Shown here in pieces: positions 49,555-59,843 of a stretch of DNA of 64,000 nt (position 1 is its first letter; the number at the start of each line of letters is the position of its first letter). The stretch covers positions 3,472,001-3,536,000 of the forward strand of contig NZ_JACCBD010000001.1 in the NCBI RefSeq assembly GCF_013409595.1. Reading direction: 5' to 3'. The stretch is from Leucobacter aridicollis (GTDB taxonomy: Bacteria > Actinomycetota > Actinomycetes > Actinomycetales > Microbacteriaceae). Made by a program: the position numbers and the translations under genes. The notes below the pieces were generated by a model that did not search any database, was not told the DNA's origin, and worked only from the letters and a program-made list of their open reading frames with translations.

Positions 49555-51975
49555 ATGACAGCTGTTGAACTAGAGCGCGGGTTAACCGAGGCCGAGGCCG
49601 ACGAGCGCATGCGCGCGGGGAAGGGCAACGCGTCGCCCGACGGCTCCAGCCGATCGCTGGGCGAGATCCTCGCGGCGAACGTCTTCACCGTATTTAACGG
49701 CATCGTGTTTGCGGGCTTTGGGATTCTGCTCGTCCTCGGGCGCTGGCAGGACGCGCTGTTTGGGCTGCCGGCGCTCTTCAACACCGTGATCGGCGTCGTC
49801 CAGGAGTTCAACGCTAAGCGCACGCTTGACAGGCTCGCGGTGATGAACGCGCCCTCCGCTCGGGTGCTGCGTGACGGCGTTGCCCGCGAGATCGCGCCCG
49901 AAGGCGTCGTGCTCGGCGACCTGCTGGTGCTCCGACCCGGTGATCAGGTCACGGCTGATGCTCGCGTCGTGCGGACCGATCATGGCGGTCCCCGCGGGCT
50001 CGAGGTCGACGAGTCCATGCTCACCGGCGAATCCGACCCGATCCGCAAGGCCGTGGGAGACGAGGTGCTGTCTGGATCAAACGTCGTGGGCGGAACCGCG
50101 CTCGCGGAGGTCGTGCAGGTCGGCGCGGACTCCTACGCAGCGAAGCTCACGGTGGAGGCGCGCCGCTTCTCGCTCGTGCGCTCGGAGCTCCGCGGGAGTA
50201 TCGATCGGCTCCTGCGCTGGATCTCGTGGGCGCTGCTCCCCCTGATCCTGATCGTCGTGAACGGCCAGATGCAGGCGTTTGGCGGCTGGGGCGCGGCCAT
50301 CGCGTCGGGCGCCTGGCGCGAGGCCGTCGTCGGCGCGGTCGCCGCGGTGATCGCGATGGTGCCGCTCGGGCTCGTGCTCATTACGAGCATCGCCTTCGCG
50401 GTGAGCGGGCTCAAGCTCGCCAAAGACAACGTGCTCATCCAGGAACTCCCCGCCGTCGAGGGCCTCGCCCGCGTCGACGCGCTCTGCCTCGACAAGACGG
50501 GCACGGTGACGACGGGCGAGATGGTCTTCAACCACGCGGCGCAGCTCGCCGACCGCGCCGGCTGGCAGTCCGTCCTCGGCACGCTCGGCACCGCCCCCGA
50601 CGCGAACGGAACGGCGCAGTGCCTTGCGGCACCGTTCGGCGACCACGGTGCGCCGAGGGTGTGCGCCGAGATCCCGTTCGATTCGGCCCGCAAGTGGAGC
50701 GCGCTTATCACGGAACCCGGTGGCGACTGCGAGCCGGGCAGCTGGGTGTTCGGCGCCCCCGAATTCGTGCTCGCGACGACCGACACCGCGGCGGCGCGGG
50801 AGGCGCTCGCGCAGGCCGGGGCGATCGCCGAATCCGGGCTGCGCACCCTGCTGCTCGCGCACTCGACCGAGGCGATCGGCGGCGGGGAGCACCCGGAGCT
50901 GCCTGGCGGGCTCGTGCCCGTCGCGATCCTGAGCTTCCGTGAGGAGGTGCGCGACGACGCGCTCGCGACGATGGCCTACTTCGCCAAGCAGGGCGTGGAC
51001 GTCCGCATTATTTCCGGTGACGACCCGAGAACCGTCTCCGCGGTCGCCCGCGAGGTCGGAATCGAGCACACAGCCGGCGTCGATGCCCGGACGCTTCCGG
51101 ACGACATCGACGAACTTGCTGAGATCCTCGAACGCGAGCACGTCTTTGGGCGCGTCACGCCGCAACAGAAACGGGCAATGGTGCATGCCCTCCAGAGCCG
51201 CGGGCACGTGGTCGCGATGACGGGCGACGGCGTGAACGATGCCCTCGCGATTAAGGACGCGGATCTCGGGATCGCCATGGATACGGCGACTCCGGCGACG
51301 AAGGCGGTTGCGCGGCTGGTGCTGCTCGACGGCAGGTTCGACCGCATGCCAGGTGTCGTTGCCGAGGGCCGCCGCGTCATCGCGAACATCGAGCGGGTGT
51401 CGAAGCTATTCCTGACAAAGACGACGTATGCGCTCGCGATCGGCTTCATCTTCGGGCTCTTGGCGTGGGCGTTTCCGTTCCTGCCGCGTCAGCTGTCGAT
51501 CACCGACGGGCTGACGATCGGGATCCCGGCGTTCTTCCTTGCCCTGATGCCGAACGCCTCACGCTACCGGCCAGGGTTCATGAAGCGATCGCTCACGTTT
51601 GCGGTGCCGGCCGGCATCGTCGTCACCGCGGGAATTCTCGCGCTGCATCTTCTGGCTCCGAGGCTTGGCGAGTTCACCCTGACCGAGATGCAGTCTGCGG
51701 CGACGCTCGCGCTTGCCGGGATCGCCCTCTGGGTGCTCGCGGTGCTCGCGCGCCCCGTGCACCCGTTCCGCGTGCTCATTGTGCTCGCGATGTACGCGGG
51801 CCTCGGGCTCGTCTGGGCGATCCCGTTTGTACGGGATTTCTTCGCCGTGACCTGGCTGCCGGCCGATCTGGGCTGGCTCGTTCTCGGGATCGTGGCGGTC
51901 GGCGTTGTTCTCATCGAGGCACTCAGGGCGTGGCATCGCAGCCGCATAGAGTTACGTGATGTTTCGTTAACATAA
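49555..51975 (+). CDS. P-type cation-transporting ATPase
   Basis: 806 residues. Actuator domain with MLTGESDP, phosphorylation site CLDKTGTVTTGE (Asp313), nucleotide-binding domain, hinge MTGDGVNDALAIKDADLGIAM, and about ten membrane helices, the last four in the C-terminal 200 residues. No N-terminal CxxC metal-binding domain. It resembles the CtpE-type calcium/divalent cation group of actinobacteria; the ion is not certain. Transporting helix 4 reads IAMVPLGLVL. GAGAGAACGACGA precedes the ATG. Confidence 0.9.
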   Translation: MTAVELERGLTEAEADERMRAGKGNASPDGSSRSLGEILAANVFTVFNGIVFAGFGILLVLGRWQDALFGLPALFNTVIGVVQEFNAKRTLDRLAVMNAPSARVLRDGVAREIAPEGVVLGDLLVLRPGDQVTADARVVRTDHGGPRGLEVDESMLTGESDPIRKAVGDEVLSGSNVVGGTALAEVVQVGADSYAAKLTVEARRFSLVRSELRGSIDRLLRWISWALLPLILIVVNGQMQAFGGWGAAIASGAWREAVVGAVAAVIAMVPLGLVLITSIAFAVSGLKLAKDNVLIQELPAVEGLARVDALCLDKTGTVTTGEMVFNHAAQLADRAGWQSVLGTLGTAPDANGTAQCLAAPFGDHGAPRVCAEIPFDSARKWSALITEPGGDCEPGSWVFGAPEFVLATTDTAAAREALAQAGAIAESGLRTLLLAHSTEAIGGGEHPELPGGLVPVAILSFREEVRDDALATMAYFAKQGVDVRIISGDDPRTVSAVAREVGIEHTAGVDARTLPDDIDELAEILEREHVFGRVTPQQKRAMVHALQSRGHVVAMTGDGVNDALAIKDADLGIAMDTATPATKAVARLVLLDGRFDRMPGVVAEGRRVIANIERVSKLFLTKTTYALAIGFIFGLLAWAFPFLPRQLSITDGLTIGIPAFFLALMPNASRYRPGFMKRSLTFAVPAGIVVTAGILALHLLAPRLGEFTLTEMQSAATLALAGIALWVLAVLARPVHPFRVLIVLAMYAGLGLVWAIPFVRDFFAVTWLPADLGWLVLGIVAVGVVLIEALRAWHRSRIELRDVSLT

Positions 51976-52086
51976 AGAATAGGAACGAATCGGGCCGGTG
52001 CAGTTTACGCCGGGCACTTCCATCGCATAGTGTTTCTAGCAAACACGCGGCTGCGCTTCATGCGCATCGCGACACCGTACTGAGCG

Positions 52087-55000
52087 ATGGGGACAACTGT
52101 GGGGCGTTTTCGAGAAGCAAAGAGAGCTGGCCTCCGGGGTGTCGCTCTCGCCATTGGCGCAGCTCTGACACTGGGGATGGCCGTCACGGCGCCACAGGCG
52201 GCTCTCGCCGCTGAGACCACCAGCGTGCTCGACATCAAGAAGACGGCCTCGGCGACAGAGCTGAAGCCCGGCGAGACGATGGAGTACCGCATCGAGGTCG
52301 GATGTTCGTCGATCACCGATCTCGGTTGCCGTGACGCAGTGCTCTCCGACCTCATCCCCGCGGAGTTCGAGATCATCCCTGGCAGCGTCGCAGTCTCCAA
52401 CGTCGCCGCGAACCCACCGGTCGTCGAAGGCAACCAGGTTAGCGTCACCTTCACGGAGGACCTCGGCGACGGCTCGATCGGACTCGTCGACAACACCGAT
52501 GGCGTCATCACGATTCAGGTGAAGCTGCGCGAAGACCTCCCGCACGAAGACCCGGCCAAGCCGATCGTGAACACGGCGACGCTCGACGCCGATAACGCGG
52601 AGAAGGTGTCGGACAACGCAACCGTCACACCCGTCGTCGACCTGAACCTCCGCACCGACGTCGAGAAGTCATACAACCCCGCGGCCGGGCAGGCGAAGCC
52701 CGGGCAGAAGACCCAGCTCACCGTCAACGGCACGAACACCTCCAATGCGGGCGTTGAGAGCCTCTCGCTCACCGACCCGACCGACCCAACCGCGTCCCCG
52801 AACCCCTTCGATCTGCTCGAGATCACCGCGATGGAAACGCTCACCTTCCCCGAGGGCGCAACCGACACCGCGACGGTCGAGTACTTCATCGACGGCGAGT
52901 GGGTGCCATTCGAGCTGAAGTCCAGCGACATGCCGCACGCGCCGCCGAGTGCGGACGCGAAGGGCGTCCGAGTCACGTTCCATGCCGCAGACGGTTCGAA
53001 GATTCCCGCGAACGCAGGGGGCGGCTTCGTCCTCACCCTTGAGCAGCGCGAGGGCGTAACCGAACTCACCGAGACCACCGTCGTCCACAACACTGTCGAG
53101 AGTGAAGTCACGCTCGGCGAGAACACCGCGAACGCCGGCAACGACGCCGACTACACCATCGCCACCGAGAACCTGTCGGTCGGAGCCACGAAGGAGTTCG
53201 ACACCGACGAACTCCTCGCTGGCGAGAGCACCGGCGTGACTATCTCGGGCACGAACACGAGCCTTGTTGACCTTGAGACGCTGACGATCCGCGAGCCAGC
53301 CGCAGGCGTGTTCGGCGAGGTCGACGGCACAAAGATGCTCGAGTTCACCGGCTTCACGAGCAACGTCCAGTTCCCGAGCGCCGCTACCGGTGGGGAGTTG
53401 ACCGTCGACTACGTGGCGACCGATGGCTCGACGAAGAGCGTCACCCTGTCACTGACCGACGGGCAGCCGTTCCCCGAGCTGCCCGCAGATTTCGCCTCAC
53501 TCAACTATTTCGAGGTGACGTTCACCTCGCCCGCGCCGGGGTCGATCACCGCCGGCGGTTCAAGCGAGATCAAGTTCGACGTCGTGGCAACCGAGGATTC
53601 GGAGCCCAAGGCGCAGCTTGTCAACGAGATCGCGGTGAGCGGCACCAACGAGCACGGCGAGGCAACCGACAACGCCGACGACACGCTCACCTTCGCCGAG
53701 CAGCACCTCGAGCTCGAGACCGTCAAGAAGGTTAACCCCGGCGAGATGTGGGGCTACAAGGGCGAGACCGCCACCGTTCAGCTGCCGACGACGCTGAAGA
53801 AGCCCGAGTCGAACGCTAACGCGCAACACATCGTCGTCACCGATCCTGCGCTCACCGACCCGAGCGATCCGAACAGCGCTCCGAAGCCATCTTCGTTCTG
53901 GGACTCGTTCCAGCCGAAGCAGATCACGAAGACCGATGTTCCCGCGGGAGCGACCCTCACGATCCGCTACTACGACACGGTGGACGGCGAATGGAAGGTG
54001 CTCGAGGGGGCTGAGAACGTCGTCGGCGCGACGAGCTTCTCGATGACCATCCCCGAGGAGCTGCGTGACCACATCGGGGGCCTGCAGTTCGATTTTGCAA
54101 ACGAGGACCCCGGCTTCGAGCCAGGCAACACGGTGCAGCCGAACTTCACCTCCGAGCTCAAGGAGGGCCTCCCGCCCGTCGATGCCCCTGGCGGCCAGCA
54201 CGAGATTGTCGAGAACTGCTCGGCGTCGGCCGCGACCGGCGGCGTCGGCGTGGAGCCCGGCGTATCGCCCGAGAGCTGCAACGAACTGCAGATCAACAAC
54301 CCGATCATCGGCGTCCACGACCTGCTCGAGAAGCGCTGGATCGCTCCGGAAGACCAGATCCTGCCGTCGCGCTCGGGCGAGCACGCCACCTCGCGCCTCT
54401 ACTGGTCGACCGGCGGACGCACCGGCGTTGACCAGATGGTGATCTCCGATACCCGCCTCGCGCCTGGCTCGAGCTTCGCCCCGGCCGCTGGCCCCGCGGA
54501 CCTCATCGAGAAGAGCGTCTACAACGCGTTCAACCTCGTGAAGATCAAGGCGATCACCCCGGAGCTCGACCCGTCGCTGCAGTGGGACCAGGTCACCGAC
54601 GTCCAGCTCTGGAACGCCTCGACAGGTGCCTGGACCACGATCGCGGCTGCCGCCGGCAAGCTGCCCTTCAAGGGTGCCGTCCCTGAACTGGCACTGACGC
54701 CCGCCGAGCAGATCTCAACGACCGCCGTCCGCCTGCTCTTCGCGGAAAACCCGGAGGCGCGCGAGGCGTCGAACGACCCGCTCGCCCCCGCCGTCGGATC
54801 CGGCGTCGCGAAGACGAACAGCGCCAGCCCGGGCGCGGAGGGCGTTCGCTCGCTTGACCTCGAATGGGAGCTGCGAGACGCAAAGCGCTCGCCCGCGGGC
54901 GTTCCCGTACTCGGCACCGAGGACTTCAACACCGAGACTCCCGGCGACGTGAACAACATCGCCAGTGGAACCTCCGTTGACGGCGACGGCACCGTGCTTG

Positions 55001-58000
55001 GCCACGACGACGATGGTGACACGATCTCGATCATCGATCGACCCGTCACCGTCAGCCTGACCAAGGGGTGGACCGGTGGGCCTCTCGGCGTTCCGCCGAC
55101 CGATGTCCCGCAGGACCAGTACCCGACGAGCCGTGTCGCGCTCGCCGCGACCAACACGTCGGTGACGCAGCTCGAGCAGCTCGACATCATCGAGCCCGGC
55201 CCCGGCGGCGCGAACCCGTTCGACGTGTTCAACCTGCACAAGATCGTGTTCGTTCCGAACAACGTCGCAGGCGCTGACTGGGACAAGACCCTCGTGATCC
55301 TGACCGACGCGGCAGGCAACGAAACGAGCTACGCGCCAAGCGCAGCCGTAGCGCTGTCGGACACTGAAGCCGGCCGAGAGCTCCTCGCAAACACCGTCAA
55401 GGTGCGACTCCACAACGAAGGCAAGGCCGACCTCGAGGGCAACACGAACTCGATTGAGAGCGGCGCCAAGGCATCGCTCGTACTCGACCTGCAGCTGCGC
55501 AAGACGCACCGCGACGGGGGAGCGCCTGTCACCACCGTCGACTCGCCTGTGAAGAACGGGGCGACTGCGCTCGCCTGCGACCTCTGCGGTGTGCCGAACG
55601 CCCCGGCAGGGTCGCACGCCGAAGCCGACGACGACGCCCAGATCAAGCTCGACACCTTCGAGATCGACGTGCAGACCACGAAGCGGTTCACCCCGGACAA
55701 CCAGCTCGTCGAGTTCCTCCCGGGTGAGCCCGAGTACGACGCCGAGGAGTGGGACGCGATCCAGATGGATCTCACCGCACGCCCGACCGGCACCGGCCGA
55801 GTCGACAAACTCGTTGTCACGGACTCCGGCGAAAACCGAGTGGATGGCGAGCCGTCTGCGAAGAGCTTCTGGAACGCATTCCGGTTCGAGGGCTTCACGA
55901 ACGACACGTTGACTGTCCCTGCGCGCATCACGCACGTGCAGGCCGAGGTGCTCTATGGAGACTATTCCGTCGAAACCGGCAACAAGCTGAACTTTGCGGC
56001 AAATGGAGACGGATGGGTGACGGGCTCGGACGCGCCTGTCGCCGTGGTCGACGGCAAGATCGCGGACGCGGGAGCAACGCTCCTCGCGAGCATTGACGCG
56101 AGCCAGTACGACGGTATTCGCGGAATTCGCCTGACGTACACGACGCTCGCCGCGGACGGCACCCGGCTTGCCTTTGAGAACCCGGCGAACCCAGAGGTAA
56201 AGATCTCCCTCGACGTGAAGCGTCGCGCGTACCTCGTGTCGGATCCGAGCGAGCCCGTGCCGAACTCTGGCGCGTCGTTTAGCGCCCCGGGCGAAGACGT
56301 CCGCCAGCCAGGCGGCCTGTTCCACAACACGGTCGACGCCGACACCGAGAGCTTCGTGAAGAAGTCAGGTGGCTCAGATCCGATGCTTACGGCGCACGAC
56401 GACGCCACAGCGCGTGTCACCTACCTCTCGGAGGGCATTGAGGTCGCGGTCGAGAAGACCCCGGTCGGCGCGCAGCGTCCGGGCGAGGTGATCCCGTTCA
56501 AGCTCAAGACGACGAACACCTCGAAGCGCTCGACAAGCCAGGACGAGAACGAGGAGCACGGCATCCTCGATCCCCACATCATTGATCACTTCCCGGTTGT
56601 CGACGGAAAGCCGCAGCTCATCTTCGATCCCGACATGGATCCGGAGAAGTACTTCGACTTCGAGCTGACGAACCCGCTCAACCCGACGGGCACGAAGCTC
56701 ATGCCTGTCGATCCCGCGAAGATCAAGGTGACGTTCCTCGACGACACCTACGAGAACGCCGCCGAGCCAGGGGCAGAGATCTTCGGAGTGAGGTTCGACT
56801 TCCCCAAGGGAACGGTGTTGTACCCCGAAGAGGCCTACACGATCACTGTCAACATGATGTTCCGGCCGGGCATGATCGCCGGTTCTGAAAACGCGGTCAC
56901 GAACAAGTTCGCGGTCGTGTCACCTGAGCAGAACTTCAACAGTTGCAACTTCAGCACCGAGCACGAAAGCAAGGAATGCTGGGCTGACACGGAGGTGTAC
57001 CCGACCGAATCGGGCGCGCTGCGCGGCAAGAAGTACGTGCGCGCGAACGACACCGAGCTCGGGATCGCGGACGTACCCAACCCGACCGCCGGTCGCGAGT
57101 GCCTCCCGCAGTTCGCTGAGGACTACTCGTTCAGCAACTGCGTTCCGGTCACGAAGCCGCTTGGCAAGGAGACCTGGCGCGAGGAGCTGCAGAACACAGG
57201 CACGCTGCCGATGGACACGGTCGTGACGATTGACTCGCTGCCGAAGGTCGACGATCAGGGCGCGCTCGTGCTTCTCCCACGCAAGTCGGAGTGGCAGCCC
57301 GCCTGGATCGGCAACACCGCGATCGTGACCGACACCTCGGCCGACGGCCAGGCGTACCGGGACGACGTCACTCCGGTGCAGTACTACTCGAGCTCCGAGG
57401 ACGCGGCATGCATCGCCGACCTCAAGCCCAGCGAGGCAGTGCAGTGCGGCGATTTCTGGCAGCCACTCACTGCCGACGTCGACCCGGCGACAGTGATGCA
57501 CGTGAAGACCGTGTTCGACTTCACTGCGAAGCCGCTCGCCCCCGGCGAGCGCCTCGCGTACACGTTCGAGACGCGCACTCCCGCGCAGTCGCCAAAGATG
57601 ACCGCCGACACTGTCGCGTGGAACTCGATTGCGGTCGGCGGGCAGACGATCGGTAGCGACGGCCGCAAGTCGAGCGTGCTTCCGACCGAGGGCATTCGCG
57701 TTGGCGTCTCCCTCGCGACCGGGCCGCTGTCCGTGGAGAAGCTCGTGACCGGACCCGGCGCGGAGTTCGCTCCCGACGAGTTCCAGGTTGAGGTCCTGTG
57801 TACGGTTCCGGCCCGCGAGGGTGCTTCGGCCGTCGCGCTCGACCCGATCACGCTCACGGTTCCGGCAGGCGAGGTTGTGACCCTCGAGGAGCAGCTCCTG
57901 TGGGGAGCTGAGTGCGAGTTGCGTGACGTCGAGGGTGCGAACGGCGAGACGTCCTCCGAGGCGACGAAGGTCACCGTCGGAACCGACGGCGCGACGCCGG

Positions 58001-59508
58001 TGCTCGCCTCGCTTACCAACACCTATGAGGTTGGCGAGTTCACCGTCCAGAAGCAGGTGTCGGGCGCTGAGAACCAGGACGGCGAAGCGATTGACTACGG
58101 CGCGTTCCCGGTGACCGCAGCGTGCACGTTCCTCGGTGAGGAGCTTGAGCTCCCCGTCGCGGAGGCGGAGCTCACCGCGAACGGGACGAAGTGGCTCGTG
58201 CCAAACCTGCCCGTCGGGGCGAAGTGCACCATCACCGAGGTCGATGCGAAGGGCGGCGAGGCCAGCCTGACGCTCAACGGCGATGTCGTTGCGCCGAACG
58301 AGGACGGGTCGTGGACGATCACCATCACCGATGGCGACACCGCGCTCGATCTGCAGCTCACGAACGTGATGCCCCTCGGCCAGATTGAGGTCGAGAAGCA
58401 GCTCGTCGGCGAGGGCGTCTCTCTCGTGCCTGACGACACCGTGTTCGAGTTCGCCGTAGAGTGCACGTTCGAGGGCGCCAGCGTGTGGGACGACACGCTG
58501 CAGCTCACCAAGTCGCAGGTGCTCGCCGGTGAGAAGCTCACCGTTGAGAACCTGCCCGTCGGTGCCGAATGCGGCGTGACGGAGACCGCGACGGGCGGCG
58601 CGTCGGCAGAGCCCGAGATCACGCCAGAGTCAATCGTCGTCGGAACTGACGAGGGTGCGGCGTTCACGGTCGTCAACACGTTCGATGCGGGCGACCTGCA
58701 CGTGACCAAGGAGGTCGTGGGCGACGGCGCTGAGCGCTGGGGTGCTGGCCCGTTCGAGGTGAGCCTCGAGTGCACGTTCAACGACACGGCGATTCCTGTT
58801 CCGGACGGCGCCGAGCGAGAGCTCACCGCGGAGGGTGGATTCGAGGCCGAATACACCGGCCTCCCGGTTGGCGCCAAGTGTGGCCTCACCGAGACCATCA
58901 CCGGTGGAGCAACCTCGAGCGAGATCGTGAATGCAGCTGGCGATGTCGTCACCGGCCCGGTCACGATCGGTGACGAGGACGCGCTTGAGCTGCGAGTCGT
59001 GAACACCTTCGACGTCGGCAGCCTGTCGGTGACGAAGCAGATCACCGGTGACGGCGCGAGCCTCGCGGCCGACAAGGTCTTCACCGTCGAGCTCGCCTGC
59101 TCGGTCGAGCGCGACGGCGAGACCGTCGAGATCGAGGTACCCGAAGGGGCTGAGCGCGAGCTCTCGAAGGCCGGCGGGTTGACCGCGACCTACGACGAGC
59201 TCCCCGTCGGCGCGGCCTGTGAGCTGCGCGAGACGAGCACCGGGGGCGCAAGCACGGTGAGCATCACCCCGAACGCCGGCGACGCGACCGTCGGTACCGC
59301 GACGGTCGCCGCCGACGAGGTCGTCGAACTCACCGTGGTCAACGAGTTCCTGCTTCCGCCAGTGACGCCCGAACCCCCGACCGGCGGGAAGCTGCCGGGC
59401 ACCGGTGGCGGCCTGCCAGTGGGCTGGCTGCTCGGTGGCGGCGGGCTTCTGCTCCTCGGCGCGGCTGCCCTGGTGGTGACGCGGGTGCGTCAGCGCGACA
59501 ACGCCTAG
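52087..59508 (+). CDS. Giant LPXTG wall-anchored surface protein with DUF5979-like repeats
   Basis: 2473 residues. Signal peptide at residues 1-41 (basic start, VALAIGAALTLGMAVTAPQAALA). A long series of beta-sandwich DUF11/adhesin-like domains to about residue 1875. Then five DUF5979-like repeats starting near 1879, 1981, 2096, 2200 and 2309, each with a V-x-K-x-V entry and two conserved cysteines (for example LECTF and AKCGLTET). The end is a sorting signal: LPGTG at 2436-2440, hydrophobic helix, RVRQRDNA tail. It should be secreted and covalently linked to the wall, acting in adhesion or as a surface layer. The acceptor sortase is not adjacent. Confidence 0.9.
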   Translation: MGTTVGRFREAKRAGLRGVALAIGAALTLGMAVTAPQAALAAETTSVLDIKKTASATELKPGETMEYRIEVGCSSITDLGCRDAVLSDLIPAEFEIIPGSVAVSNVAANPPVVEGNQVSVTFTEDLGDGSIGLVDNTDGVITIQVKLREDLPHEDPAKPIVNTATLDADNAEKVSDNATVTPVVDLNLRTDVEKSYNPAAGQAKPGQKTQLTVNGTNTSNAGVESLSLTDPTDPTASPNPFDLLEITAMETLTFPEGATDTATVEYFIDGEWVPFELKSSDMPHAPPSADAKGVRVTFHAADGSKIPANAGGGFVLTLEQREGVTELTETTVVHNTVESEVTLGENTANAGNDADYTIATENLSVGATKEFDTDELLAGESTGVTISGTNTSLVDLETLTIREPAAGVFGEVDGTKMLEFTGFTSNVQFPSAATGGELTVDYVATDGSTKSVTLSLTDGQPFPELPADFASLNYFEVTFTSPAPGSITAGGSSEIKFDVVATEDSEPKAQLVNEIAVSGTNEHGEATDNADDTLTFAEQHLELETVKKVNPGEMWGYKGETATVQLPTTLKKPESNANAQHIVVTDPALTDPSDPNSAPKPSSFWDSFQPKQITKTDVPAGATLTIRYYDTVDGEWKVLEGAENVVGATSFSMTIPEELRDHIGGLQFDFANEDPGFEPGNTVQPNFTSELKEGLPPVDAPGGQHEIVENCSASAATGGVGVEPGVSPESCNELQINNPIIGVHDLLEKRWIAPEDQILPSRSGEHATSRLYWSTGGRTGVDQMVISDTRLAPGSSFAPAAGPADLIEKSVYNAFNLVKIKAITPELDPSLQWDQVTDVQLWNASTGAWTTIAAAAGKLPFKGAVPELALTPAEQISTTAVRLLFAENPEAREASNDPLAPAVGSGVAKTNSASPGAEGVRSLDLEWELRDAKRSPAGVPVLGTEDFNTETPGDVNNIASGTSVDGDGTVLGHDDDGDTISIIDRPVTVSLTKGWTGGPLGVPPTDVPQDQYPTSRVALAATNTSVTQLEQLDIIEPGPGGANPFDVFNLHKIVFVPNNVAGADWDKTLVILTDAAGNETSYAPSAAVALSDTEAGRELLANTVKVRLHNEGKADLEGNTNSIESGAKASLVLDLQLRKTHRDGGAPVTTVDSPVKNGATALACDLCGVPNAPAGSHAEADDDAQIKLDTFEIDVQTTKRFTPDNQLVEFLPGEPEYDAEEWDAIQMDLTARPTGTGRVDKLVVTDSGENRVDGEPSAKSFWNAFRFEGFTNDTLTVPARITHVQAEVLYGDYSVETGNKLNFAANGDGWVTGSDAPVAVVDGKIADAGATLLASIDASQYDGIRGIRLTYTTLAADGTRLAFENPANPEVKISLDVKRRAYLVSDPSEPVPNSGASFSAPGEDVRQPGGLFHNTVDADTESFVKKSGGSDPMLTAHDDATARVTYLSEGIEVAVEKTPVGAQRPGEVIPFKLKTTNTSKRSTSQDENEEHGILDPHIIDHFPVVDGKPQLIFDPDMDPEKYFDFELTNPLNPTGTKLMPVDPAKIKVTFLDDTYENAAEPGAEIFGVRFDFPKGTVLYPEEAYTITVNMMFRPGMIAGSENAVTNKFAVVSPEQNFNSCNFSTEHESKECWADTEVYPTESGALRGKKYVRANDTELGIADVPNPTAGRECLPQFAEDYSFSNCVPVTKPLGKETWREELQNTGTLPMDTVVTIDSLPKVDDQGALVLLPRKSEWQPAWIGNTAIVTDTSADGQAYRDDVTPVQYYSSSEDAACIADLKPSEAVQCGDFWQPLTADVDPATVMHVKTVFDFTAKPLAPGERLAYTFETRTPAQSPKMTADTVAWNSIAVGGQTIGSDGRKSSVLPTEGIRVGVSLATGPLSVEKLVTGPGAEFAPDEFQVEVLCTVPAREGASAVALDPITLTVPAGEVVTLEEQLLWGAECELRDVEGANGETSSEATKVTVGTDGATPVLASLTNTYEVGEFTVQKQVSGAENQDGEAIDYGAFPVTAACTFLGEELELPVAEAELTANGTKWLVPNLPVGAKCTITEVDAKGGEASLTLNGDVVAPNEDGSWTITITDGDTALDLQLTNVMPLGQIEVEKQLVGEGVSLVPDDTVFEFAVECTFEGASVWDDTLQLTKSQVLAGEKLTVENLPVGAECGVTETATGGASAEPEITPESIVVGTDEGAAFTVVNTFDAGDLHVTKEVVGDGAERWGAGPFEVSLECTFNDTAIPVPDGAERELTAEGGFEAEYTGLPVGAKCGLTETITGGATSSEIVNAAGDVVTGPVTIGDEDALELRVVNTFDVGSLSVTKQITGDGASLAADKVFTVELACSVERDGETVEIEVPEGAERELSKAGGLTATYDELPVGAACELRETSTGGASTVSITPNAGDATVGTATVAADEVVELTVVNEFLLPPVTPEPPTGGKLPGTGGGLPVGWLLGGGGLLLLGAAALVVTRVRQRDNA

Positions 59509-59543
59509 CGGCTAGCGAGGGGCCCGGTCACGGGTCCGCACGA

Positions 59544-59578
59544 GATAGCGGGTGAGAACACTGTTCTCACCCGCTATC
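59544..59578. terminator. Terminator hairpin after the LPGTG protein gene
   Basis: Perfect 17-bp inverted repeat GATAGCGGGTGAGAACA / TGTTCTCACCCGCTATC around a single C. No T-tract. Confidence 0.75.
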
Positions 59579-59787
59579 GCCGTCTCTGCGGTCGATAGGC
59601 CGCGCTGTAGCGCGCGCGAACGCGCACGCCAGGGCGGGTGAATGCGGGGTAACTTCGCCGTCGGTGAACGCCGCCCCCTCAATTCGCGCTCGTGCGCGGT
59701 GGCCCGATAGGATCTCCAACGGGGGATTCAGACCTGTATTGGGCAGGTTGGAACCAATTTCTGGGGCCGCTGTCGTGGCCCTTACGC

Positions 59788-59828
59788 AGGGACGCGTGTA
59801 TGTATTGCGCGTCCCTCTGTTTTGTTTC
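59788..59828 (+). promoter_or_regulatory. Leader hairpin with T-rich tail before the SdrD-like gene
   Basis: AGGGACGCG (59788-59796), 11-base loop, CGCGTCCCT (59808-59816), then CTGTTTTGTTTCTGG. This has the form of an intrinsic terminator only 27 bases before the start codon, so it may act as an attenuator or 5' UTR switch. No known riboswitch class recognised. Confidence 0.5.
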
Positions 59829-59843
59829 TGGGGGGAAGCGACG

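Larger units (their letters stand above)
59509..59843. other. 335-bp intergenic region between the two giant surface-protein genes
   Basis: No gene seen. It holds the terminator at 59544-59578, a possible -10 TAGGAT at 59708-59713, and a structured leader of the next gene ending in a hairpin plus T-rich stretch (59788-59828). CGCGCG-rich stretches at 59600-59630 look unconstrained. Confidence 0.6.

Noticed and set aside
52030..52046. GTGTTT-ctagc-AAACAC hairpin before the giant LPGTG gene
   Set aside because: Six-bp arms with no tract or promoter context; too weak to call a terminator or operator.
54715..56325. 536-codon minus-strand frame opposite the giant LPGTG gene
   Set aside because: Antisense of repetitive beta-domain coding; no start signals or domains.
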